DNA of 12,428 bases, taken from the NCBI GenBank assembly GCA_003512525.1, contig DOQG01000002.1, positions 1 through 12,428 of the forward strand, in the 5' to 3' direction. Of the stretch, positions 5,183 through 12,428 are shown piece by piece. Source of the stretch: Oscillospiraceae bacterium. GTDB lineage: Bacteria; Bacillota; Clostridia; Oscillospirales; Ruminococcaceae. Each line of letters opens with the position of its first letter. Position 1 is the first letter of the stretch. The position numbers were made by a program, and so were the translations under genes. A model generated the notes under the pieces. That model did no database searches. It saw only the letters and a program-made list of their open reading frames with translations, and was not told the origin of the DNA.

Positions 5183-6013
5183 TTAAGTATTATCTGTGCT
5201 TGTTTGTGAGCTTTCCGTCCTGTAGCTGAGATCTCTCAGGTCAATATTTACCCTGACGTAATCGCCATATGCAAGTACAACGCTCTTTGCTTTTTCGGGA
5301 ACTATGTAGCAGACATAGCCGTCCGAGCCGATCCCTGCGGATAGAGCCACTGAAGTGCTGAAGCTCTTTCCTTCGTCAAAACCCCACGCTCTGTCGCAGC
5401 CTATATCGCCGTCATAGATGCAGTTAAGGTCATTGGAGATCCACAGCTTTTCATCGGTTGTGTTCTTGACTTTCAGGTGAAACGCAACATACATATATCC
5501 CTTATCCGCTCCGCCGTACATAATATCTGTTCTGAAAACCTCATCGCAGATAAAGCTGTATTCGGCTGTCTGAGCGGTTTCGTTGAAGTTTACACGCTGT
5601 ACCTCCTGAGTTGTTGAGGATTCTTCAGAGACACTTTCTTCTATGTAATCGTAGTCGGCGTTGTCGAAGTTGTCGCCGATCATTGAGAAAATTCCGCCGA
5701 TTATGGAAATAATGATACCTATTACCGTAGGCGCAAAGACCACTATTATAATTACAGTCGTAATCGTCTTTGCTATCTTCTGTGTGGAGGCATTCTGAGA
5801 GCTGCTTACATTGCTCTGTGAAGGCTGTTGTGAGGCATTATACTCATTCTGACGCATCTCTTGTCTGCGTCTGTATTCTTCCTCTTTCCTTTTCTTTTCC
5901 TCACGGTATGCCTTTACGCCCGCATTATTGTCAAACGGTGCGCCGCACTGGGTACAGCAGTTCTCGTGTTCTACATCCAGCTTTGCTCCGCAGTAATCGC
6001 AGAATATGTCCAT
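5183..6013 (-). CDS. Zinc-ribbon, single-TM protein with DUF4352-like extracellular domain, 276 aa
   Basis: The N-terminus is a zinc ribbon: C5-x2-C8, then C20-x2-C23. A charged Arg/Glu/Lys helix (34-57, coiled-coil-like) and a Ser/Gln-rich linker follow. One membrane helix lies at about 84-111 (TTVIIIVVFAPTVIGIIISI). The outer part is an acidic linker and a beta-rich domain (about 140-265) with the pattern YMYVAFHLKVKNTTDEKLWI and GSDGYVCYIVPEKAKSVV, typical of DUF4352-type Ig-like domains. The zinc ribbon would be cytoplasmic and the Ig-like domain outside. GGGAG supports the ATG at 6013. It lies between the MurF-like ligase and ddl (32 and 24 bp away), so an envelope role such as sensing or scaffolding is plausible, but the function is unknown. 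Confidence 0.85.
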   Translation of the reverse strand: MDIFCDYCGAKLDVEHENCCTQCGAPFDNNAGVKAYREEKKRKEEEYRRRQEMRQNEYNASQQPSQSNVSSSQNASTQKIAKTITTVIIIVVFAPTVIGIIISIIGGIFSMIGDNFDNADYDYIEESVSEESSTTQEVQRVNFNETAQTAEYSFICDEVFRTDIMYGGADKGYMYVAFHLKVKNTTDEKLWISNDLNCIYDGDIGCDRAWGFDEGKSFSTSVALSAGIGSDGYVCYIVPEKAKSVVLAYGDYVRVNIDLRDLSYRTESSQTSTDNT

Positions 6014-6045
6014 AGTATCTCCCTTATCCTTGTTTCTTCAGACTA

Positions 6046-7617
6046 TCAATAGTTATCCGGCAGATCGTTTTCAAGAAGGACTATCTTCTTTTCCCCGCCC
6101 GTCTTTATATTTTCAACCTTTGCAAGAGCCTCGTTAAGATCCTTTGCAACGTAAGTTTTTTCCTCAGGATATCCCTTTGCTTTTAATCCATCGGTTATCG
6201 GCACCGCCTGACGCTCACCGACCGCGATAACAAAATCGCATATATCAGCCGCCTGCTCACCAAAGCGCTTGTTGAGCTCATATTCTTTTTCACCGAGCTC
6301 CACCATTCCCGGTGAAACAAGTATCTTATACCCGTCAAACACCGCAAGCGTATCAAGCGCCGCCTTTGCACCTGTCGGATTGGAATTGAAAGCATCGTCA
6401 ATTATAGTCTTATTTGTGCCCTTGATTATCTGTAGCCTGTGTGGAACGCATTCAAGACGCTTGACAGGCATAACAAGGTCAGCAAACGGAACACCGAGCG
6501 TATTAGCAACGGCTATCGCACCTACTATATTCTGTACATTGTGACTGCCGATAAGCTTTGTCGCAAACTGCTTTTCTTCATTACCGTTGTGAACCGTGAA
6601 CTGCGTTCCGTTCTCGCTGACGGAAATATTATCCGCATAGTAATCCGTTCCGCCACCGAGCGAATATGTCACCTTGTTCTTTTCACAGTCGTGCTTTACT
6701 ATATATTCGTTATCGTAATTGAGGAATATGATTCCGTCCTCGGGCAGGCTGTCCGCAAGCTCAAATTTTGTTTTAATGATATTGTCAATCGACTTGAAGG
6801 TTTCAAGGTGCTGAGGACCTATCGATGTGATGATTCCGTGCTTCGGCTTTACTATATCGCAGATCTCCTTTATCTCGCCGACATTCTTAGCGCCCATTTC
6901 GCACAAAAATATCTCGTGCGTTGCATTAAGCTGTCCGCGCACTACCTTTACAACACCCATAGTCGTGTTATAGCTCTCGGGGGTCATAAGCACATTGTAT
7001 TTTGCACCGAGGAGCTTTTCAAGATAGAACTTTGTACTGGTCTTGCCATAGCTTCCGGTAAGTCCTACTACGGTAAGATCCGGAAGTCCGTCTATTACAC
7101 GTTTTGCGTCATTGATATAATGACGGTTTATCATTGCTTCAATCGGCTTATTGATAAGGTTTGCAAGCATCGCCATAACAAGCGTCAAAACCTGCACACC
7201 CATTGTTATCGCAAGCGACAGATAACCCATACCGAGTGTTAAGAACACGATCAGGATCAAAAGTATATAAACGATAAGCGATGTTACCGTCATTCTGATT
7301 ACTCTCGGAGTGAACACAAGCTTCTTCTTTGCCTTTTTCGGCGCTGAGAAAACGAGATCAAGGCACAGAAAAGCCGCCGCAATAAAGCAGGTAGATGCCT
7401 TCATCTCGCCGCATATCAGGAATGTAAGCACCGAGCCCAAAGTAAATATATGACGCAGTATGACCTCTTTTATATTTTTTCCTATCCACTTGAACTGCTC
7501 ATCGGAATGATAGGAATTGAGCTGGAACATATGCATATAATGCACAAAATTAAGTCCGCATGATGCACCGAGCGCCATACCGAGTACAGCTACCGCAATT
7601 GTCTGTAAAATATCCAA
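6046..7617 (-). CDS. Membrane-anchored MurF-like Mur ligase, 523 aa
   Basis: Probably adds D-Ala-D-Ala to the UDP-MurNAc-tripeptide (MurF reaction) or a related amide ligation. The Mur ligase core starts near residue 180: P-loop GLTGSYGKTST (185-195), SYNTTMGV (215-222), CEMGAKNVGEI (239-249), IGPQHLETF (266-274) with TKFEL, GSHNVQNIVGA (357-367), and the C-terminal domain RLECVPHR (387-394), DDAFNSNP (407-414), GMVELGE (437-443). The N-terminus lacks the usual UDP-substrate domain (SR..G..F type) and instead has about four membrane helices within residues 1-155. Such membrane-bearing MurF-like proteins are, from memory, common in Clostridia. Neighbouring ddl supports the role. The start is TTG at 7617 with GGAGAG upstream. 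A MurT-like role is less likely because no GatD partner is present. Confidence 0.88.
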   Translation of the reverse strand: MDILQTIAVAVLGMALGASCGLNFVHYMHMFQLNSYHSDEQFKWIGKNIKEVILRHIFTLGSVLTFLICGEMKASTCFIAAAFLCLDLVFSAPKKAKKKLVFTPRVIRMTVTSLIVYILLILIVFLTLGMGYLSLAITMGVQVLTLVMAMLANLINKPIEAMINRHYINDAKRVIDGLPDLTVVGLTGSYGKTSTKFYLEKLLGAKYNVLMTPESYNTTMGVVKVVRGQLNATHEIFLCEMGAKNVGEIKEICDIVKPKHGIITSIGPQHLETFKSIDNIIKTKFELADSLPEDGIIFLNYDNEYIVKHDCEKNKVTYSLGGGTDYYADNISVSENGTQFTVHNGNEEKQFATKLIGSHNVQNIVGAIAVANTLGVPFADLVMPVKRLECVPHRLQIIKGTNKTIIDDAFNSNPTGAKAALDTLAVFDGYKILVSPGMVELGEKEYELNKRFGEQAADICDFVIAVGERQAVPITDGLKAKGYPEEKTYVAKDLNEALAKVENIKTGGEKKIVLLENDLPDNY

Positions 7618-7637
7618 AATAAACTCTCCGTTCTGTA

Positions 7638-8423
7638 TTATTTTATATCAAGAAATGACGCAAGCACCCTTGAGAATGTAAACCAACCCTCAATGAACGC
7701 ATAATGTCCCGCACCCTCTATTGTTACAAGTCCGCTGTCAGGTATAAGCTCGCTCATTTTAACACCGTCAGAAAGCGGTGTCGCATCGTCTTTATCGCCC
7801 CAGATAAGCAGGGTCGACTGCTTTATTTCTGATAAAAGCTCGGTCAGATCCTCGTTTACAACCTTTACAAGTGTAGCTCTCATAACGGGAGAAGCCGCCA
7901 GATAGTCTGCACTGCCGCGCTTTTTTCTCATATTTTCAACAGCATTCGGGAAAAGCTTTTTCATAGGTGCTGTGCTCATTACAGCTTTACCCATCTTGTA
8001 AATTCTCGTTTTTATTTTTGATGATGTGCTTTGCTTAGGCTTTATTCCCGCACTGTCTGTAAGTATTATCTTTTCGGGGGTAAGCACAGGCTTTTCCCGT
8101 GTTACCGCCTTTATTATAACTCTTCCGCCAAAGCTGTGACCGAGGACAACAGTCGGATCAATACCGAGCTTTTTGCAGAAAGTGCCGATAAAGTCGACAT
8201 AATCGTCAACGCGCCACGGCTTTTTCGGCTCGTCACTTTCACCGAAGCCTGCCATATCGGGCGCGACCACTCTCATATGAGGCGACAGCATATCTACTAT
8301 GTTTTTAAACAGCGTAATGTTACTGCCCCAGCCGTGCAGCAGCAATATTACTCCCCTGCCGTTATCTTCGCCTTCATCAATGTAATTTATTCTTAGATCG
8401 TTTATATCTATAAACAAGGTCAA
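7638..8423 (-). CDS. Alpha/beta hydrolase, 261 aa
   Basis: Hydrolase-fold protein with a complete catalytic set: oxyanion region HGWGSN (30-35), nucleophile elbow VLGHSFGG with S97, acid D212 in WGDKDDATP (208-216) and H240 in GAGHYAFIE. DMAGFGESDEP (56-66) is typical of the esterase, haloperoxidase and C-C hydrolase branch. There is no signal peptide, so it should be cytoplasmic. A cap region rich in basic residues (about 128-170) would set the substrate, which cannot be inferred. The start is TTG at 8423 with AAAGG upstream; no ATG fits better before the conserved beta strand. It is the first gene after the consensus promoter at 8490-8518, and the MurF-like gene follows 20 bp later. Confidence 0.92.
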   Translation of the reverse strand: MTLFIDINDLRINYIDEGEDNGRGVILLLHGWGSNITLFKNIVDMLSPHMRVVAPDMAGFGESDEPKKPWRVDDYVDFIGTFCKKLGIDPTVVLGHSFGGRVIIKAVTREKPVLTPEKIILTDSAGIKPKQSTSSKIKTRIYKMGKAVMSTAPMKKLFPNAVENMRKKRGSADYLAASPVMRATLVKVVNEDLTELLSEIKQSTLLIWGDKDDATPLSDGVKMSELIPDSGLVTIEGAGHYAFIEGWFTFSRVLASFLDIK

Positions 8424-8489
8424 TCTTACCTTTCGATTTTGTTCAAGCTGTACTTACAGCGGAGAATTTCACACACTCCACCATTGTCT

Positions 8490-8518
8490 ATTATATTATT
8501 TTTACGCTTTGATGTCAA
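8490..8518 (-). promoter_or_regulatory. Perfect-consensus promoter of the hydrolase-murF-ddl operon
   Basis: On the minus strand TTGACA (8518-8513) and TATAAT (8495-8490) are exactly 17 bases apart. The predicted start near 8483 gives a leader of about 60 nt containing a small GCTGT-AAGT-ACAGC hairpin. All six genes down to the pseudouridine synthase are on this strand with gaps of 7-99 bp and no clear internal terminator. Confidence 0.8.
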
Positions 8519-8560
8519 GAAAAATAACTGTAAACCGGAAGTAAAACTTCTGCGGGCAAT

Positions 8561-8589
8561 ACAAAAATCACCGCCCCGAAAGGCGGTGA
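8561..8589 (-). terminator. Intrinsic terminator of the ATPase-like/DUF368 operon
   Basis: On the minus strand an 8-bp perfect G/C-rich stem (TCACCGCC with GGCGGTGA; 8589-8582 and 8575-8568) encloses a 6-nt loop and is followed by TTTTTGT (8567-8561). It lies 15 bases past the DUF368 stop and separates the two operons. Confidence 0.9.
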
Positions 8590-8603
8590 CAACAACAGCA
8601 AAT

Positions 8604-9701
8604 TTACTGTTCTTCGACCTTTGTGTTCTTTCCGACAAGAACTGCGACAGCTGCACCGACAAGCAACGCGGCAAAACCCGCAAGCGTTTCAAGGTTAAAT
8701 CCGAAGCCATCGGGGAACACCGCATAAAGCGAGCCGAGCACAAGTCCCATAATTGCGCTGTATACAAGCAGAGAGTAACGCTTCATCAGTGCGGATATCA
8801 GCTTTGCTCCGAATACAATGCCGATAAACACGCCGATAGCTGTCGGTATCAGTATCATAAAGTCAAGGCTCTTGATAGCACCGATAACAGTCGTGTATAT
8901 TCCGAGCAGTACCATAACAAACGAGCCGCTTACACCGGGAATTATCATTGCTATTGCCGCAACGGTAACACCGAGCAGAAGTGTTATAAACAGCACAGGG
9001 TTCATTTTATAGGTGTAGGTAAAGCTGTCTTGAACTATTGAGAATATATCGGTATCCGCGGGCAGGGTCAAAGTGATGCTCTGACCCTTTGGAATTTCAC
9101 TGCCTTCAGTTCCGACAAGAGTGGTCATATCGGCAGAGGATTTTTTTACGGCACAGCCGGTAAGCTCTCCGTCTATCTTTTCTGCGACCTTAAGCTGCCA
9201 GTCTGAGTTCATATCATAACTGCCGTTATTTGTAATTGTAACAGTACAACCCGTGCTTTTATGAACGGCACTTATCTCAAACACCTCATTCTGAGGGAGC
9301 TTGTTTACAAATGTCATACCGACAACAAGCGCAAGTGCCGGGATAAATGCAATAAGGCATTTCGGCGTGATCTTTCTGCCGCCGACTGTCATATTGCGGT
9401 AGATAAGCGGGATACTTCCGATTATAAGCCCCATGAAGAACATATTCGTTGCAACGGGGAAGTTATCAAACAGCCACGTTATCACAAACGAAAAGCCGAG
9501 CACTCCGACAGCCGCGCCTATACCGAAAAAAATTATGAACTTGATATTCTTTTTGATTGCCGACAGTTTTAATGTCAGAACGTCTACCATCTTGTCATAT
9601 ACGCCGAAAACTACCATCATAGTTCCGCCGCTTACACCTGGGATCACGTTTGCAACACCGAATACTATTCCGTATACGATGTTAAGAAAATGAGTCAGCA
9701 T
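8604..9701 (-). CDS. DUF368 (PopT-type) polyprenyl-phosphate transporter with extra extracytoplasmic domain, 365 aa
   Basis: DUF368 proteins are established transporters that return undecaprenyl phosphate across the cytoplasmic membrane for reuse in wall synthesis. Both inverted-repeat signature motifs are present: GVANVIPGVSGGT (15-27) with a following FGVYDKM, and MIIPGVSGSF (252-261) with LLGIY. Membrane helices occupy about 8-130 and 235-357. Between the halves, about residues 134-234 form a polar, beta-rich segment (VTITNNGSYDMNSDWQLKV, GTEGSEIPKGQSITLTLP) that resembles an Ig/fibronectin-like or carbohydrate-binding fold and is absent from ordinary, roughly 270-300-residue relatives. 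AAGGAG supports the ATG at 9701. The upstream ATPase-like gene ends 10 bp away, so the two are co-transcribed. Confidence 0.9.
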   Translation of the reverse strand: MLTHFLNIVYGIVFGVANVIPGVSGGTMMVVFGVYDKMVDVLTLKLSAIKKNIKFIIFFGIGAAVGVLGFSFVITWLFDNFPVATNMFFMGLIIGSIPLIYRNMTVGGRKITPKCLIAFIPALALVVGMTFVNKLPQNEVFEISAVHKSTGCTVTITNNGSYDMNSDWQLKVAEKIDGELTGCAVKKSSADMTTLVGTEGSEIPKGQSITLTLPADTDIFSIVQDSFTYTYKMNPVLFITLLLGVTVAAIAMIIPGVSGSFVMVLLGIYTTVIGAIKSLDFMILIPTAIGVFIGIVFGAKLISALMKRYSLLVYSAIMGLVLGSLYAVFPDGFGFNLETLAGFAALLVGAAVAVLVGKNTKVEEQ

Positions 9702-9711
9702 ATTTACTCCT

Positions 9712-12177
9712 TCAGTTAAGATGTTTTTTTATTTCTATTGCTATTGCGGGCGCAACACCGGCTATAACCGCCGTTATAGAAGCAAGCGGGTGCGGCATTG
9801 CAAATCCGAACAGCGAATTGACAAAAGGTATGTACGGCAGAAGTATTGCCGCAAGTGATGTCGATATTACAGCTGTAAGCAAATATTTCGGTATCGTTTT
9901 ATTTCTGAACGAACCGGGACGCTTGTCGACCGCCGCAACAGACATAGCACCTGTCATAACGGTAAGAAGCGTCAGCAGAATTGACGACACCTGTGCAGTC
10001 GGCATAAGTCCGCTGAGTACTAAAACAAACAACGTACTTATCATACCGCATATTGCACCGCATACAAGGCTTCTGACAAAGAACCTTCTGTCGCCCTTAC
10101 CTCGTGAAATAAAGCCCGAAGCTGTCATATCGCTCTTTATATCCGCCGTGACATTTCTGAAACCCGTACAGAAAAGCGGAATAACAACAGCAGTAAGCAA
10201 TGCCGCGAGCATAGGTGTCACCGCGTTGCTTCCTGCCGCCATATCGGCAATCGCCGTAAACGACAGCATCACAAGTGATAACAGTAAAGCAAAGATACAG
10301 CGCTTTATGTTTCGGTGAAGCTGTCTGGCTTCTTTTATCATTTCTACTACTGCGGCAAAGTTATCGTCACGCACTATCAGTCCGCTTGCCTCATATACAC
10401 AGCCTGTGGTGTTTTCAAGCGAGGTTATGCCGAGATCGGCATGGCTCACCATCTCATAATCGTTGTCCGAATATCCGACTACCGCCACAGTTTCGCCCGC
10501 CGCCCTTAGTTCATCTATTATTGTTATGCGTTGAGCGGCGCTTACACGACAGAATATCTCAGCATCGGTATAGTTCAGCTTTTCGCCTGTGAGCGAGCTT
10601 TCCGCGATAGCGTCACCTGATATCATTCCCTTATCCGAAAGACCTATTTTCTTGCCCATAGAGCTTGCGGTTTCGGGACTGTCGGAGGAGGTAAGCACAA
10701 GCCTTACGCCCGCTCTTCTGCAGCCCTGCATTGCAAGCGGTATCATATCTCTTGTCGCACTCATAAACGAAACAAGACCCATATAGTCATAACGTACCGA
10801 ATAAAGACTTTTCGGCAATTCCTCGCCGTCCGGTATTATATAGTAGGCAGATGCCCACACCTCAAGTCCGCGTTTGGCAAGAGAAGCGGCACGGTTTGTT
10901 ATTTCAAAAAGCGTATCTGTATCCATATCGCACAGCCCGGTGATTTTTTCGACCGAGCCCTTTACGCAGACAAGATGTTTGTCACCCATCTTGTAGATAT
11001 TGCCGCCTATTCTGTCGGTATCGTTATAAGGAAATTGCGCCGCTACCTCGTTACGTTTCAGTGTACTGACATCTGCTCCTCCGAGTGCGGCATTGAGCAG
11101 AAAAGCCTGCTCTGCCGGTGTCGGATCATCTCTGTCACACGAGAGTACCGTTACGGTAGTCATAAGATCGGGATTTTTGCTGTATATTCCCGCTACCTCA
11201 AGCATATTCGGTGCAACTACGGCAGATTTATCGATTATAAGCGTTGTCAGTCCGTTAAGCTTTTCAGGGACGGTAAGATTTTTTATTATCGCTCCCCTAC
11301 GCTCGATGCGCCGCACAAAATTCATATTGTACATTCGTATAAACAGTTCGACAAACGGCATAAACATACAGATAAGCCAGCCGCAGGCGCTTACTGCAAC
11401 ACCCATTACATCTGTGTTTCTTCCGGTGAGTATCTGTAAAAGCGCACCCAGCGCACATATTACGACCGCCGTTATTGCAAGCGGAAGACGGAGCTTCACA
11501 CAGGTTTTCTCATAACGCGAGAAATTCGGATCGGACGACTTGCCCTGCTTTTCGCTGTTTCTTGCCCTGTATGTGTCTTCACCGGTAGCAACTGTTCTTG
11601 CGACAGCCGAGCCTGACAGTATGCGCGTTCCCGCATATATACAACTCTTTTTAAGACCGTTTGCTTTAGGGTCAGAGCCGCCATGCTTTGCGACCGCTGT
11701 CGGATCATCCGTAAATCGGCTTTCGTCAACGGTAAGTCCGATACATTCAAGTATATGCGCATCTGTCGGTACTATTTCTCCGCCCTGAACAATTATTATA
11801 TCATCGGGCACAAGCATAGCCGCCGGGACAAGCTCAAGCGAACCGTCGCGGATAACTCTGTATTTCATTTTAGCCGACAATGTGCGGTTTCGTATGGTGT
11901 CATTGCTCCTGCGACAGATAATGCACAGCGTTACTATCTGCGCGACTGCCATAGCAAGACACATAATACCCGTTACATATTGTGACAGTGCAGATATCTG
12001 TATGATCCCCGCAACCGAAAGAAGAATTGCTGCAGGATCAAAAAGATAGTGATACGCCTTAAAACTTCTGTCTTCGGTTTCTCTGAAAATATTGCTTCCG
12101 TACATCTCGAGATTATCCGCCGCCTTTTCTGCACTAAGACCGACATAATCTCCTCTGAAATTCAAAAACTGCGCCAT
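9712..12177 (-). CDS. Degenerate P-type (P2-like) ATPase, probable pseudoenzyme, 821 aa
   Basis: The full P2-type architecture is present: N-terminal cation-ATPase domain (GLSAEKAADNLEMYGSN, 13-29), helices at about 47-88, A-domain with LVPDDIIIV (122-130), helices 3-4 (about 230-282), P-domain, N-domain with KGSVE (406-410), and six C-terminal helices (about 627-814). The catalytic motifs are changed. TGES is TDDP (156-159). PEGLP in helix 4 is MPFVEL (273-278). DKTGT is DKSAV (316-320), keeping Asp and Lys. TGD is SSD (497-499). GDGxND is GYSDND (568-573). The usual acidic/polar helix-6 ion ligands are not evident. The frame is intact and long, so it is a maintained protein rather than a decayed gene. 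Transport by the normal phosphoenzyme cycle looks unlikely. The ATG at 12177 has a modest AAAGAGA site. DUF368 follows 10 bp later. Confidence 0.9.
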   Translation of the reverse strand: MAQFLNFRGDYVGLSAEKAADNLEMYGSNIFRETEDRSFKAYHYLFDPAAILLSVAGIIQISALSQYVTGIMCLAMAVAQIVTLCIICRRSNDTIRNRTLSAKMKYRVIRDGSLELVPAAMLVPDDIIIVQGGEIVPTDAHILECIGLTVDESRFTDDPTAVAKHGGSDPKANGLKKSCIYAGTRILSGSAVARTVATGEDTYRARNSEKQGKSSDPNFSRYEKTCVKLRLPLAITAVVICALGALLQILTGRNTDVMGVAVSACGWLICMFMPFVELFIRMYNMNFVRRIERRGAIIKNLTVPEKLNGLTTLIIDKSAVVAPNMLEVAGIYSKNPDLMTTVTVLSCDRDDPTPAEQAFLLNAALGGADVSTLKRNEVAAQFPYNDTDRIGGNIYKMGDKHLVCVKGSVEKITGLCDMDTDTLFEITNRAASLAKRGLEVWASAYYIIPDGEELPKSLYSVRYDYMGLVSFMSATRDMIPLAMQGCRRAGVRLVLTSSDSPETASSMGKKIGLSDKGMISGDAIAESSLTGEKLNYTDAEIFCRVSAAQRITIIDELRAAGETVAVVGYSDNDYEMVSHADLGITSLENTTGCVYEASGLIVRDDNFAAVVEMIKEARQLHRNIKRCIFALLLSLVMLSFTAIADMAAGSNAVTPMLAALLTAVVIPLFCTGFRNVTADIKSDMTASGFISRGKGDRRFFVRSLVCGAICGMISTLFVLVLSGLMPTAQVSSILLTLLTVMTGAMSVAAVDKRPGSFRNKTIPKYLLTAVISTSLAAILLPYIPFVNSLFGFAMPHPLASITAVIAGVAPAIAIEIKKHLN

Positions 12178-12213
12178 ATTTCTCTTTCTGTTAACAATCG
12201 TTATTATTTCCCT

Positions 12214-12240
12214 TCCGTACAGCGTTTTACATAGTACGGA
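12214..12240 (-). promoter_or_regulatory. Hairpin in the leader of the ATPase-like gene
   Basis: 7-bp perfect arms TCCGTAC (12214-12220) and GTACGGA (12234-12240) with a 13-nt loop lie about 37 bases before the start codon. A second short stem (TCGCAG/CTGCGA type) is possible farther upstream, near 12270-12300. These could be a regulatory leader, but no known riboswitch is recognisable. Confidence 0.4.
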
Positions 12241-12331
12241 TAAACTTTCCTATTTTATATTATCGCACAAATCGCAGTAAAAATCAAGAGGGGCTGCGAC
12301 ACAATTCCTCAGCATATCAAATTACATTAAA

Positions 12332-12360
12332 ATTACAATGCGACATATTAAAAATGTCAA
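12332..12360 (-). promoter_or_regulatory. Likely promoter of the ATPase-like/DUF368 operon
   Basis: On the minus strand TTGACA (12360-12355) and TGTAAT (12337-12332) are 17 bases apart, one base off full consensus. The start would be near 12325, giving a leader of about 150 nt. A weaker candidate (TTTACT-16-TATAAA, about 12254-12281) lies closer to the gene. I see no gene in 12178-12428. Confidence 0.6.
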
Positions 12361-12428
12361 AACAATAAATTACAGCCAACACCGCTGAAAACATATCCAT
12401 ACCGACAAGGTGTTAATAATTTCGTGAG

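Noticed and set aside
6439..7242. 267-codon plus-strand frame opposite the MurF-like gene
   Set aside because: It is a shadow of the Mur ligase, whose conserved motifs fix the coding strand. It is rich in His, Arg, Tyr and Cys, as antisense frames often are.
6046..7617. MurT of the MurT/GatD amidotransferase pair
   Set aside because: No GatD-type glutamine amidotransferase is adjacent, and the DDAFNSNP and GMVELGE motifs resemble MurF.
8439..9041. 200-codon plus-strand frame opposite DUF368
   Set aside because: Antisense shadow of a clear membrane protein. It also runs through a promoter and a terminator of the opposite strand.
9712..12177. Ordinary calcium- or cation-transporting ATPase
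   Set aside because: The domain order fits, but the TGES, DKTGT, TGD, GDGxND and PEGLP motifs are all changed, so a normal pump call is not supported.

Overview
The window looks like a chromosomal segment of a low-to-moderate GC gut Clostridia species (Oscillospiraceae/Ruminococcus or [Eubacterium] siraeum-like). This rests on protein style, consensus sigma-A promoters (TTGACA-17-TATAAT), Shine-Dalgarno sites and TTG starts; it is inference, not a database match. The window has two parts that meet at a tRNA-Ser(UGA) gene.

Left part (1-2470), accessory in character and visibly AT-richer. It holds the tail of an off-window reading frame (3-80), three unrecognised small genes (209-619 +, 661-1341 -, 1371-1802 +) and a gene-free stretch of about 670 bases (1803-2470). 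The 661-1341 product carries a DGGAHVD core. The gene-free stretch has a perfect-consensus promoter, strong hairpins, a terminator on each strand and two start-less open frames. Palindromes of the form GTGCTA...TAGCAC occur at 139-156, 619-652, 2015-2034 and 2564-2585. The part abuts the 3' end of tRNA-Ser, as integrated islands often do.

Right part (2471-12428), all on the minus strand and housekeeping or envelope in character. Read in the direction of transcription, a two-gene operon comes first: an 821-aa P-type-ATPase-like membrane protein whose catalytic motifs are nearly all altered, then a DUF368 (PopT-type polyprenyl-phosphate transporter) protein with a domain-sized extracytoplasmic insertion. 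A strong intrinsic terminator (8561-8589) closes it. A second perfect promoter (8490-8518) then starts a six-gene run: alpha/beta hydrolase, membrane-anchored MurF-like Mur ligase, zinc-ribbon/TM protein, D-Ala-D-Ala ligase (ddl), a 70-aa unknown protein and an RluA-family pseudouridine synthase. tRNA-Ser follows with its own perfect promoter.

The second operon would make D-Ala-D-Ala and probably load it onto the peptidoglycan precursor at the membrane. The DUF368 protein of the first operon would recycle the lipid carrier. The most unusual items are the apparent P-type ATPase pseudoenzyme paired with a modified DUF368 transporter, and the palindrome-rich, RNA-like accessory region beside the tRNA.
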